Assembly (NCBI GenBank): GCA_964485515.1
Contig: CAZALT010000002.1
Coordinates: 11,478 to 75,477 of the forward strand
Direction of reading: 5' to 3'
Source of the DNA: CAZALT01 sp964485515
GTDB taxonomy: Bacteria > Actinomycetota > Acidimicrobiia > Acidimicrobiales > Acidimicrobilacustridaceae
DNA length: 64,000 nucleotides
Shown here: one piece after another, positions 53,101 to 60,766 of the stretch
How positions within the stretch are numbered: position 1 is the first letter of the stretch
How the letters are laid out: each line of letters begins with the position of its first letter
Made by a program: the position numbers and the translations under genes
Notes under the pieces: generated by a model
Seen by the model: only the letters and a program-made list of their open reading frames with translations
Databases searched by the model: none
What the model was told of the DNA's origin: nothing

Positions 53101-53855
53101 GCATCCTTCCCGATGCTGCCAATACCCAGATCGAGGCGCTCCGCGACGCCTCTAACCGCACCACGACCGAATGGACGGCCCACCTCGATGAGGCGGGCAC
53201 TACACACGGCGAGGCACGGCTGGTCGAACGGGCGAGAAGCGCTGTGATCGACCGCGGCGCCGGGCTCCTCGCCGCCACCCAACCCGTATGGCTCACCGAC
53301 CTCATCGGCCAGCGACCCACGACACCACACGAGGCCACCACCTGGGATCACGCCGTACGCGCCATCGCCGAGCACCGAGCTCGTCGAGAAATCGACGCCG
53401 GTGGTCTGGGCCCAGAACCCGTCGATCCCCAGCAGCGGTCTCAATGGACCGCCCTGTCGCGGTTCCTGCTCGAAACCCGAGTGATCCTCGACGCCGCACC
53501 GGAACGGCTCACGCCCCAACCCCGCTCGCTCAGCCGGACGATGGACGAGATGGCCGCCCGCATCCAACACCTCGATCAGATCTTCGAAGGAGCGCCGCCC
53601 GACCAACGCGAACTCATCGCCAAGCTTCGCGACACCAACCAGCTCACCCTCGACGACACCAGCGAGATGCTCGCGGCAGCACTCGAAACCCAGGGTTTGC
53701 GCCGAGACTGGATCCTGACCAACTGGCCCCACGTCGTCGAATACGCCGAGATCCTCCGGGTCATTGACGAGCCGCTCGTCGACCAGCCGAGTGACGGCGT
53801 CGACCTCGCCAGGAACGCGCGGCAGGATGACGCTGGGCTGTCGCTCGACTTCTAG
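50130..53855 (+). CDS. MobF relaxase-helicase (TrwC/TraI/TraA type)
   Basis: A 1241-residue conjugative relaxase that nicks oriT and unwinds the transferred strand. The N-terminus VLSVAKLRVGAEAYQLTGVAQSLDDYYSGSGEA carries the tyrosine pair at residues 26-27. The histidine triad is H176, H187 and H189 (HRTSRAGDPLLHWHVLVPN) with H-x10-H-x-H spacing. The helicase part has Walker A GPAGTGKT at 492-499, TVLVIDEAAMA, the VLVGDHHQLPEV segment and the RecD-like C-terminal YAVTAHRAQGGTWD. The GTG at 50130 gives the typical MobF start. An upstream GTG at 50085 would begin within the inverted repeat. It is possibly translated from a leaderless or very short-leader mRNA. Confidence 0.93.
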   Translation: MLSVAKLRVGAEAYQLTGVAQSLDDYYSGSGEAEGWWAGVGARQLGLDGPVAGDDLRAILAGLAPGKGGVTPNEEQIHPHPRRVPGFDLTFKVPKSVSVLYGVSDDPRVQGAIIEAAEAALRETLSWLERDVMAVRRGSGNERFLADLAKTDPAAAEHARIRTVRGAGMAAAVFRHRTSRAGDPLLHWHVLVPNLVKGADGRWSAFVHPDLFRSGKAAGEIFQAAVRQELTERLGLQWRPGRHVPEVSGIPQSVCDVFSKRSAEIDAWLNDTGRPDDPANRQEAVLATRRGKGEHEGERFDAAWKLEGADLGFGPEQADHLVYGTTRETPQASTDAMWRLPEISIEPDGTPYGHDRIVPGETWIADLACRDLCTDDATFTRPELLIAVAKRLGNGATVPTIEAIVSRVLASSEIIPIDTPPGRDHVPRWSTRHMLTIERALLDAYAQRHTWLPVDAAQTATIVAAHDELGADQAAAVVALTASPDAVSVMIGPAGTGKTFTLNVARQVFEAAGYRVIGAAPSARAAAELEGGAHIESRTLHSLTQRWNTGIDHPDARTVLVIDEAAMAATTDLQPLVSRTVDAGGRVVLVGDHHQLPEVTAGGGLAAAVGTVGTVAELTINRRQQQPWERAALAELRAGSVPNAVDAYRAHGRVTVVEANQNMITVAADRYLAALDSGLRPILMAGTNDTVARLNTAVRNRLHERGDLHDVDGQRFAVGERVVLRRNQRLTDRTGANVTVRNSDAAHIHSIGPDGALTVRREADERLIDLPADYAASHITTGYAVTAHRAQGGTWDLAIAVGVDGLYREAAYVQMSRGRVSNELVIPAPQMDDIDRDLAQHSRGLPLPGEEPPEAIDDLRDRLHKSRAKTMALTRDPHADRIAALASSTSVPDLDRRRDYCLAVEREATRRIGIDPAVLRAAVDRAERTALHAKVGQQIKAFDRQNIGTVVGLADAEAAVDVHFISHDGHEATRRLPWTELEIVDDRGPTRILPDAANTQIEALRDASNRTTTEWTAHLDEAGTTHGEARLVERARSAVIDRGAGLLAATQPVWLTDLIGQRPTTPHEATTWDHAVRAIAEHRARREIDAGGLGPEPVDPQQRSQWTALSRFLLETRVILDAAPERLTPQPRSLSRTMDEMAARIQHLDQIFEGAPPDQRELIAKLRDTNQLTLDDTSEMLAAALETQGLRRDWILTNWPHVVEYAEILRVIDEPLVDQPSDGVDLARNARQDDAGLSLDF

Positions 53856-54178
53856 GGCACCACGCCGGAATCGGCCGACCGCCCTGCCCATCCATCGATC
53901 TGCCGGACGCCAGACGCCCCACCCGCCGATGAGCGTCGAGCCAACCCTTCGGCCGTGGCGAGCTCCTCGACTGCGCCGTCGCCGAGGCAAGCCGAATGGA
54001 ACAGCGAAGGGACATCCGTGAGACACAGGACCTGCACAAATGGCGGACCAGCGATCGGTGATTCGCATGCCCAACAGGGACCGATCGAGACGGACGGCCC
54101 GCGTCGAGTCAGTCGATCGACCAGATGACGGAGGCTGAACCGCGGGCGCCAGCGGCGAGGCGCTGCGAGTGCCACCAA
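53852..54178 (-). CDS. possible small zinc-ribbon-like protein
   Basis: A 108-residue reading frame with a GTG start. The middle reads SIGPCWACESPIAGPPFVQVLCLTDVPSLFHSACLGDGAVEELATAEGLARR. A C-x2-C pair and a later H-x3-C pair could bind zinc, in a pattern seen in small actinobacterial proteins. Codon third positions are only moderately GC-rich, and the frame overlaps the convergent relaxase stop by four bases. It may be real or fortuitous. If it is not real, the 470 bases between the relaxase and the next gene hold no gene that I can recognise. Confidence 0.35.
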   Translation of the reverse strand: MVALAAPRRWRPRFSLRHLVDRLTRRGPSVSIGPCWACESPIAGPPFVQVLCLTDVPSLFHSACLGDGAVEELATAEGLARRSSAGGASGVRQIDGWAGRSADSGVVP

Positions 54179-54325
54179 GGTGGTTCTGATCGGCGCACAG
54201 GTCAGTCACGGCCCTGAACGTAGAGAACACAACCGACAGCAATCCACGCCTTGCCAAACACGCGTTCGATCGATATGGTTGTAACGAACAGGTGTACGGC
54301 TTCTGGGGATGAAGGAGCAGGCAAA

Positions 54326-54574
54326 GTGGCGAAGGACAACCGTAGGCACGTCGTCCCGGACAAGTCGGGGGGCTGGAAGGTCGTGAAGCCCGGTGCCAAG
54401 CGCGCGAGTGCCACCGCACCGACGCAGGCAGCGGCCGAAAAGCGAGCCAAGCAGATCGTGAAGAACGCCGGAGGCGGCGAGGTGCGGGTCCATCGGCCCA
54501 ACGGCGCCATCCGGGATAGCGACACCGTGGCACCGGGGCGCGACCCAAATCCGCCGCGCGACAAGAAGCACTAA
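54326..54574 (+). CDS. DUF2188 family small protein
   Basis: An 82-residue basic protein: RRHVVPDKSGGWKVVKPGAKRASATAPTQAAAEKRAKQIVKNAGGGEVRVHRPNGAIRDSDTVAPGRDP. The pattern (a W-x-V-K strand, a helix with A-x-x-R-A, then G-G-E-V-x-V-H-x-x-x-G-x-I-R) is that of DUF2188, a widespread family of unknown function. GAAGGAG at 54311-54317, eight bases before the GTG at 54326, supports the start. It seems to head a small operon with the next two genes. Confidence 0.85.
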   Translation: MAKDNRRHVVPDKSGGWKVVKPGAKRASATAPTQAAAEKRAKQIVKNAGGGEVRVHRPNGAIRDSDTVAPGRDPNPPRDKKH

Positions 54575-54583
54575 GCACCGCCG

Positions 54584-55060
54584 TTGCTGGAGTCGCTGGT
54601 CACCGCGACCGTCACCGAAGGAGCGCGCGCTGTCTCAGCTCGGCGTTCCTCGAGCAAGGCAAAGGCGTCGAACGTCATCCTTCTTGCCCTGAGCGAACCT
54701 CGTGCCGGCGGTGGGTACCTCCTGAAGGCCGAGATCTCGAACCAGAACCCCGTGGGAATCTCGGACGTGTCCGTAACAGTCGAGATGCTCGGAGGAGTAC
54801 TCGAACTACGAGGCCAGACGCTGAGCCGCGATCGGCTCAGTGCACCCAGAGCTCTCACACAGTTCGACACACTGACGCTTCCGTTCCCCCACCACGTCCG
54901 ACTCAGCGAAGAGAGCTTCGAAACGGACAACGTCGACGCAGGACCAAGCTTCCGATCGACCCTCTTCTGGCGTGACGATCTCGACAAGTGCTGGAAGCGG
55001 GTCGACGGTGGTCGCCCCTTCCGCGTCAAAGGCAAGGAACTGCGGGAGTTCCTCGACTGA
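54584..55060 (+). CDS. hypothetical protein, 158 residues
   Basis: I do not recognise this protein. It starts with TTG nine bases after the DUF2188 gene. The body has alternating hydrophobic strands (YLLKAEISNQNPVGISDVSVTVEMLGGVLELRG, LTLPFPHHVRLSEESFE, RSTLFWRDDLDKCWKRVDGGRPFRVKGKEL) and resembles an immunoglobulin-like or C2-like beta sandwich. No signal peptide is seen. Co-transcription with its neighbours is likely. Confidence 0.6.
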   Translation: MLESLVTATVTEGARAVSARRSSSKAKASNVILLALSEPRAGGGYLLKAEISNQNPVGISDVSVTVEMLGGVLELRGQTLSRDRLSAPRALTQFDTLTLPFPHHVRLSEESFETDNVDAGPSFRSTLFWRDDLDKCWKRVDGGRPFRVKGKELREFLD

Positions 55061-55071
55061 GATGACGTTGG

Positions 55072-55731
55072 ATGGCTAGCGCGCTCGTCGGAGTACTCGT
55101 GGGTTCGGTTCTGAGCGTCGTGGTGCTCTGGGTCATCTCGCCAAGGGTGCAAGGCAGGATCCGATCCCAGGAACGTTGGGAAGACGAGGCGCTCGCCCTT
55201 CTGCGAAATCTGGGTGGGGAGATTCCGCGAGCCGGGCTTGACTACCAGATCGCGAGCGGTGCGCAGCGAAGGGTCGACGCAAAGATCAGCGCTGGCGAGC
55301 TCGACACGAACCGAGATGGCGTGGCCAAACTCGTTGCCGAAATTGAGACAGAATTCCGAGCGACGAAGGCGCGTTGGGAACTCGCGACTGGATGGGAGTT
55401 CTTTCTGCGCTGCGACCGAGTGCTCGGGCGGTACGGCGTAGCGCACGGGCAGTATCGGGTGGTCACGATGATGCTCCGAACGAACGACCTGGTACGGGGC
55501 GAGGCTGAGGTCGACGACTCCGAGATCGAGGAGCTCTGGGAACAGGAACAGCGTTTCCGCAGGGACCTCATGTCCATGGTGAGTGAGCGCACCGAGCACC
55601 TGAGTGTCCCTCCGCGTCGCCTTCGAACAGGCCACGAGCCCTACCGCCCGCGCCGACGACGCTTCCGTGTTCGAAGGCCCAAGGAGGCTGCGGCGAGCGC
55701 GTCTGCTGGAGTGCAAGAGACCGTCAGCTGA
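55072..55731 (+). CDS. membrane-anchored hypothetical protein, 219 residues
   Basis: One N-terminal membrane helix (ASALVGVLVGSVLSVVVLWVI) is followed by a basic linker and a helical cytoplasmic region (RSQERWEDEALALLRNLGGEI, then LVAEIETEFRATKARWELATGWEFF and LWEQEQRFRRDLMSMVSERTEHL). The tail is strongly basic (RPRRRRFRVRRPKE). No family is recognised. It follows the previous gene by 11 bases and converges on the large ArdC-like gene. Confidence 0.6.
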   Translation: MASALVGVLVGSVLSVVVLWVISPRVQGRIRSQERWEDEALALLRNLGGEIPRAGLDYQIASGAQRRVDAKISAGELDTNRDGVAKLVAEIETEFRATKARWELATGWEFFLRCDRVLGRYGVAHGQYRVVTMMLRTNDLVRGEAEVDDSEIEELWEQEQRFRRDLMSMVSERTEHLSVPPRRLRTGHEPYRPRRRRFRVRRPKEAAASASAGVQETVS

Positions 55732-55768
55732 CAGCCGATCTGGCAGATCGCTCCCCACCGGCGTGCCA

Positions 55769-58291
55769 CTACCCATCCACACTCAACGACAGCGACGGAT
55801 CGATCGGCTCCGGTAGCCGCGCGAGGAGCGACGAATCGCCCGGTCCCGGCTCGGGAGCCGGAAGAGCGGAGAGTAGGTCCGCCGACGCGTGGTTGGTACC
55901 CATGCTCGGAGGTGGGAGTTGAGCAAGGAGAGCGGCGGCCGTGCTCGATCGCGCTCCCCGAGCTGCCGGGTGCGAGAGGTAGGAGCCGAGCAGCTCACGC
56001 TCGATCGCGGGTTCCAGCCCGTCCTCCTGATCGTTGACGGGGAAGTCGATGACGGTGTCGAGCGCGACGAGCGTCGATTCCACGTCGGCAGGGTTGAGAC
56101 CGAGATGGTCGCGGGCCAGCTCAGTCGTCATGTGCTCGTCCCCGTCGCAGCGGGCCAAGACCACTCCCACGGCGACCTCGGAGCGGACGCCGGCGTCATA
56201 GAGAAGGTCGGCTGTCTCTGACGGCGACAGGCCATAGCGCTCCGAGCACAGGGCGAGACTTTCGGACGGCATGCCCCGACGGGCGGTGAGAGCTAGTCCC
56301 TCGGCCGGGTTGTCCACCGCAGTTACGACACCCGCGGCGAGGCACGCCGCATCCGGGGCGTGGCTACTCAGCAAGCCCACGATGTCTTCCGGCGTCTCGC
56401 CGGTCTGCGCGAGAGTCCCGCCAATGATCTCCCACAGGTGCGGTTTGGCCGGAAGGAGGGTGACGACCTCTGAGGTGCGGGTAGCGATGATCTCCGCTGA
56501 GCTGCAGCCGGCCTGGCGCATCTCGTCGACCGACGCTCCGAGGAGGTGCGCGGCGGTGGACCGGTCGAGCGACCATTGCTCGTCGAGGATCCGGATCGCA
56601 GACGTCGTCGACACGCCCACCGCCGGAAGCAGGGGAGCGACCTGCTCGGCAGGCACGCACTCCGCGTGGAGCACTGCGATGGTCGTCTCAGTTCCGACCC
56701 CGCAGGATCCGACGAGATCGATGAGGTCGAGCGGGCTTGGATCCGAGATGAGCCGTAGCTGATCGGACCGGTCGAGCCGGTCAATGATCGCGGCGACAAG
56801 ATCGGCCCGCGTGTAGTCCGTCGCTGCGCAGAGATCCGCTACCTGTGCGTCGATTTCCGGTGCAGTCGAACCGCGGAAGGGTCCGAACACCGAGTTGCGG
56901 TTCTGCTCGTCGGGTGCGGGTGGCGCGAGCGTCAGCGGTCGGGGCGCTGCTCCCTGCGTGGTGGCCCGTTCAGCAGCGACATCGCTTGAGCCGGTGTTGT
57001 CCGATGGCACCACGATGAGCGGCGTTGTGCTCGCAGCCACACGTTGCTGGTCGTCGGCAACGCCCGCGGCGGCGGGACGTCCGGCGTCCCCAGCGGTGAC
57101 GGCATCGATCGCCTCGACTCGCTCGGCGACCGCGATGGGTCCACCGAGCTGCGGATACCGCTCGGTGAGCGTGAGCACCGCGGTGCTTCGAGCATCGTTG
57201 AGGGAGGCGGCGTCGCCTCCTGCGAGCACGCCAGCACCGGTCTTGGCCCGGGTGTCTTCGAGCCGCCAGAACGCGCCGTCGTCGCCCTCGGCAACGACGA
57301 GGTACGCCGACGCGTTCAACCGCAGATACGCGCCACGTCCGGATGCCGACTCGCCCCGTGTTGCCCACTCGGCAGCGGTGTACGGGCCGACCTCGAACCA
57401 CTCGTTCAGCGGGAGCTGTTCGAGGCTCGCTCGCGGGAGTCGATTCCGCCGGGTGGCGGGCACGACCCGGTCGTCATCGACCTGCATCCGCGGTAGCGGC
57501 GAGGCCAACAGATCCACGCCGACGGCCCGGCCCAGCTGTCCACGCAGCTGCTGGGCGGGGGCGATGACATCGAGAGCACGCTCCCACCGCTCGCGCGCCG
57601 GCAATTCCGACGGATCGAATTCCGCAGGTGGGGGAGCCGCGACGCCGAGACCGCCAGCGGCCAGCCACACCGTGTGCCCAGCGAGCACGTCGGACAGGGC
57701 CGGCCGTTCGGACGAACGGGGACGAGCCTGCACCGCGCCGGCGAGCGCCGCGATCGGATCGTCGAAGGCCGGCACCGCGCCCCGGATCGTCTGCTTGACG
57801 ATTGCCCGGGCGACCTCGGCCAGGCGTGCCTCGTCGATGGTCACGTCGGGGCGGCGCCCCGGCGTTTCGCCGAACAGCGACCCGAGCGGGCGGCGGGCGA
57901 GCTGCTCGACGCAGAACACGCCGCGCCACTCGTAGTCCTGCACTGCCGACAACGTCGGTCGCGTGCCCCCGAGGTGCGGGTCCTGCGCGGTGCCCGGCCC
58001 CGTGATCGGTACCCGCACCGGCATCGCATGCTCACCCCGGCGAACTACACACGTCGCTCCGTCATCGGCGGGAACGAGCCTCCACGTCTCGGCGCCCGCG
58101 ACCGGGCCGATGGCGCCGTGTGCAGCCAGCAGAATCTGGTTGCGCGGTGCGTAGTCGACCCAGTCCCGGGCGCTCTCCAGCAACTCCCGCCAACTTCGGT
58201 CGTTCACCAGGGTCCGCTTCGCCCAGGCGTCGAGATACGCCTGTGCCTTGCCGCTGCCGTCGAGGTCGATGGGTTTCGCGATGAGCACCAT
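55769..58291 (-). CDS. large ArdC-like protein of conjugative elements, 840 residues
   Basis: Residues about 1-150 (AQAYLDAWAKRTLVNDRSWRELLESARDWVDYAPRNQILLAAHG, then ETWRLVPADDGATCVVRRGEHAMPVRVPI) resemble the single-strand DNA-binding domain of ArdC antirestriction proteins. That domain here lacks the metallopeptidase partner. The middle contains an Ala/Pro-rich linker (about 400-480). The C-terminal third is a repetitive helical region (LRLISDPSPLDLIDLVGSCGV, AAHLLGASVDEMRQAGCSSAEIIATRTSEVVTLLPA) that may be a helix-turn-helix-like scaffold. It lies just downstream of a 12-bp tandem repeat. A role in protecting or processing transferred DNA is likely. Confidence 0.7.
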   Translation of the reverse strand: MVLIAKPIDLDGSGKAQAYLDAWAKRTLVNDRSWRELLESARDWVDYAPRNQILLAAHGAIGPVAGAETWRLVPADDGATCVVRRGEHAMPVRVPITGPGTAQDPHLGGTRPTLSAVQDYEWRGVFCVEQLARRPLGSLFGETPGRRPDVTIDEARLAEVARAIVKQTIRGAVPAFDDPIAALAGAVQARPRSSERPALSDVLAGHTVWLAAGGLGVAAPPPAEFDPSELPARERWERALDVIAPAQQLRGQLGRAVGVDLLASPLPRMQVDDDRVVPATRRNRLPRASLEQLPLNEWFEVGPYTAAEWATRGESASGRGAYLRLNASAYLVVAEGDDGAFWRLEDTRAKTGAGVLAGGDAASLNDARSTAVLTLTERYPQLGGPIAVAERVEAIDAVTAGDAGRPAAAGVADDQQRVAASTTPLIVVPSDNTGSSDVAAERATTQGAAPRPLTLAPPAPDEQNRNSVFGPFRGSTAPEIDAQVADLCAATDYTRADLVAAIIDRLDRSDQLRLISDPSPLDLIDLVGSCGVGTETTIAVLHAECVPAEQVAPLLPAVGVSTTSAIRILDEQWSLDRSTAAHLLGASVDEMRQAGCSSAEIIATRTSEVVTLLPAKPHLWEIIGGTLAQTGETPEDIVGLLSSHAPDAACLAAGVVTAVDNPAEGLALTARRGMPSESLALCSERYGLSPSETADLLYDAGVRSEVAVGVVLARCDGDEHMTTELARDHLGLNPADVESTLVALDTVIDFPVNDQEDGLEPAIERELLGSYLSHPAARGARSSTAAALLAQLPPPSMGTNHASADLLSALPAPEPGPGDSSLLARLPEPIDPSLSLSVDG

Positions 58292-58309
58292 GGGCTCGAC
58301 GATCGGGAA

Positions 58310-58345
58310 TCGAACGACCTGCCGAGCGACCTGGTGAGCGACCTA
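58310..58345 (-). repeat. 12-bp tandem repeats upstream of the ArdC-like gene
   Basis: Three head-to-tail 12-bp units with core AGGTCGCTCR, read on the minus strand, lie at 58310-58321, 58322-58333 and 58334-58345. A fourth, separate GGCAGGTCGCC lies at 58359-58369. They are 19-78 bases upstream of the gene that starts at 58291. The same unit is found at 60675-60722, so it is probably a regulator-binding array. Confidence 0.75.
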
Positions 58346-58370
58346 TCGCAAGAATTTCGGCGACCTGCCG

Positions 58371-60632
58371 CTAGTCGTGGTCGCCTCGGCACGTGAAGCA
58401 CACGAAGATCGGGGCCAGGTCGTAGTCGCTCCACGCACCGTCGCTCTCCGCAACCCACGCGTTGCACCCTGCGCATTCGACCTGCTGAACGGTTCGGGTC
58501 GGTGCGGTGGGCGTCGACTCGGTCGGCAGCCTCTGCTGGCCCTTGACCCCGCGAGGCCGAGCCGGCACCACTCGAGACCGAGGCGCTCGGCCGCTTCCGC
58601 CGGCCTGGGTTGACGGGAGACCATCGGGCCCCTTCGAGCGGGGAAGGTATGCCTCGGACTCCTCGCGGACTGCCTGGTCCATTCCGGGTTCGCCGCCCCG
58701 CGGTGCCCGCTCGGTGCTGAGCGGACAGGTCGACACATCGGGCAACACCGGGCGTCCGTCCTCGCCCACCCCCGTGACCTGACGCATCGTGCGGTCCTGC
58801 CACCACGGCACTGACTGCAGGTGCACCGGCGGCAGGGTGCCGTGGATCAGTACGGCCTCGCCCGGCAGCATCTGGCGCACGACGTGGGCCGCCACCAGGT
58901 CCTCACGCTGCACGCTCTCCGACACCGTGCGCCGGCCACCGGTCGTATCCGCCGACCACGATCGGCGCGCCACATGCTCGGTACCCGTCACCTTGCCGAG
59001 CCAGTTCAACGTCGCCGGATCGTCGCAACCAGTGAAGATCACCTTCGAGCGATGCCCGCCCAACACCGCGTCCGACAGCGTGCCGTAGCGGTGATCGATC
59101 TGGGCCTTGGACTGCCAGCACGTCACGAACATGCCGCCGAGCCCGGCGATGGTCGACACCTCCTCCGGGAGCCACTGCAGCTCCAGTTGGGCGGCCTCAT
59201 CGATCACGAACAGCAGGGGCTTGGTGAGTCGCCTCCCCTCGATGTCCCACGCGTGGATCTGCTCGCGAAGATCACCGAGCAGCCCGCCCAGCACCGGGGC
59301 GAGACGCTTGAACTCCGTATCTGGAGCGATCAGGTAGAGCGTGTTCGCCTTCCCGTCGTTCTCCGCACCCATCAACCACTCCAGGTCGATGAACCGTGGC
59401 TTGTGATCCCACACGACGTCGGAGTGGTACTTGGCGCGGGCGCTGCGCGACGCCGAATGCTCCACTGACGGCTCCGACCATGCCTCGAAGGCCATACGGG
59501 CCGTGGCGTAGATCGAGGCTCGGATCTTCGGGTCCTCCAGGTGCAGCGCGAGCAGCTTCATGCCCGCCGCCTCGGCCAGCTTGTGGGTCTCGAGGTCGCT
59601 GGACTGCAGCCCCATCCGGACCAGGTCGTTGATGGCCGGATCCGTGATCCCCGCACCACGGAAGGCCCACGCCGTGAGTCGTTGGATCGTGAGTGGCTCG
59701 TCGCCGGTGTGGCGATGTGAGTCCGGCAGCAGGAGCGACAATCCGGCCAGCGCCATGTACGCCGAAACGAACGTCTCGCCCTGCTGGGCCCAGTAGTCGC
59801 CACCGGACACGCCGTTGCGGGGGATCGCCGCGGCGAGGGCCCGGCCGGCGCGCATCGCGCCCGATGTTGTGGTTACCCGGCGCAGGGGAGTCCAGCGGGC
59901 CGTGGCCAGGCTCGTCGACTCACCGGGGTCGAACACGGCCAGCTCGCCCATGGCGGCGCGCGCCGAGGCCGTCACGTCGTACAGGTCGCGCTTCACCGAC
60001 AACGCCACCACCGGTCCGTCCCAGCCCGCGATCCCGGTCGACAAGGTCACCGTCTTGCCCGACTGCGTTGGGCCGATCAGAGCCACCGACCCCCGGGTTC
60101 CCTGGCGGCGTCCGGCAGCGCCTCGAAGTGCGTGACGGTCGCGGTCCTCAGTGGCGAGCAGCGGGCCCCGCGACGATGCCCTCCCGAGGAGGAAACGGCC
60201 CGGCGGCGGCACTACCGACGGCACCGTCAGGGTGCGCAGATCCGACGGACGGGCGACGCGCGCCGACGTCCCCACCCCCAACCGCTCCAGCTGCTGGTCT
60301 CGCAGCCGGCGCCACCCACGGAACCCCAACCATCCAATCGCCGTCACCACGACCGCGACGAACAGCGTGGCCGACCAGTAGCCGACCGGTCCGGGAAGAC
60401 CCGACGCGTGGTCACCCCAAGCCGCCGCCGGATCGCCCGGTGCCGTCAGCAGACGACCGGCGACCGTCCACAGGGCGCCGGCGTCGCCCGACACCCGGCC
60501 ATGCGGGCGGGACGACAACCACGCACCGCCGAACAGGACCACTCCGACGGCGCAGACCGCTACGGCGCCACCGATCGCCAGCGTCTCGGCTGTGCTGGAC
60601 GGCGCCGACCCGGAGGGCGCGCCCTGGCTCAT
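58371..60632 (-). CDS. type IV coupling protein (VirD4/TraD-like)
   Basis: A 753-residue ATPase that links the relaxosome to the secretion channel. Two N-terminal membrane segments (about 19-38 and 86-104) precede Walker A GPTQSGKT at residues 187-194. Walker B is KPLLFVIDEAAQLELQWLPEEVSTI, followed by IAGLGGMFVTCWQSKAQI and VLGGHRSKVIFTGCDD, as in VirD4. The C-terminus has a zinc-ribbon-like tail with CAGCNAW and CFTCRG, perhaps for relaxase contact. It is flanked on both sides by the 12-bp repeat arrays and diverges from the sigma-like gene. Confidence 0.92.
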   Translation of the reverse strand: MSQGAPSGSAPSSTAETLAIGGAVAVCAVGVVLFGGAWLSSRPHGRVSGDAGALWTVAGRLLTAPGDPAAAWGDHASGLPGPVGYWSATLFVAVVVTAIGWLGFRGWRRLRDQQLERLGVGTSARVARPSDLRTLTVPSVVPPPGRFLLGRASSRGPLLATEDRDRHALRGAAGRRQGTRGSVALIGPTQSGKTVTLSTGIAGWDGPVVALSVKRDLYDVTASARAAMGELAVFDPGESTSLATARWTPLRRVTTTSGAMRAGRALAAAIPRNGVSGGDYWAQQGETFVSAYMALAGLSLLLPDSHRHTGDEPLTIQRLTAWAFRGAGITDPAINDLVRMGLQSSDLETHKLAEAAGMKLLALHLEDPKIRASIYATARMAFEAWSEPSVEHSASRSARAKYHSDVVWDHKPRFIDLEWLMGAENDGKANTLYLIAPDTEFKRLAPVLGGLLGDLREQIHAWDIEGRRLTKPLLFVIDEAAQLELQWLPEEVSTIAGLGGMFVTCWQSKAQIDHRYGTLSDAVLGGHRSKVIFTGCDDPATLNWLGKVTGTEHVARRSWSADTTGGRRTVSESVQREDLVAAHVVRQMLPGEAVLIHGTLPPVHLQSVPWWQDRTMRQVTGVGEDGRPVLPDVSTCPLSTERAPRGGEPGMDQAVREESEAYLPRSKGPDGLPSTQAGGSGRAPRSRVVPARPRGVKGQQRLPTESTPTAPTRTVQQVECAGCNAWVAESDGAWSDYDLAPIFVCFTCRGDHD

Positions 60633-60674
60633 CGGAGCACCCCAAATGCCGCTCCTGACGACGGATTTCCTCTG

Positions 60675-60722
60675 CAGGTCGCTCGACAGGTCGTTCGCCA
60701 GGTCGCTCGACGGGTCGCTCGG
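60675..60722. repeat. 12-bp tandem repeats in the coupling-protein/sigma-like divergent promoter
   Basis: Four head-to-tail 12-bp units (CAGGTCGCTCGA, CAGGTCGTTCGC, CAGGTCGCTCGA, CGGGTCGCTCGG) lie in the 134-base gap between the coupling-protein start at 60632 and the sigma-like start at 60767. They match the array at 58310-58345. Iteron-like binding of a repressor or initiator is likely. Confidence 0.75.
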
Positions 60723-60766
60723 ATTCGCATCGTTCGGTCATCAACCCCCGTCCAAGGAGCCCCCAG

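Noticed and set aside
50544..54578. Minus-strand frame of 1344 codons opposite the relaxase
   Set aside because: Very long but antisense to a relaxase with intact catalytic motifs. Its composition (Gly, Val, Asp, Glu) is that of a shadow frame.
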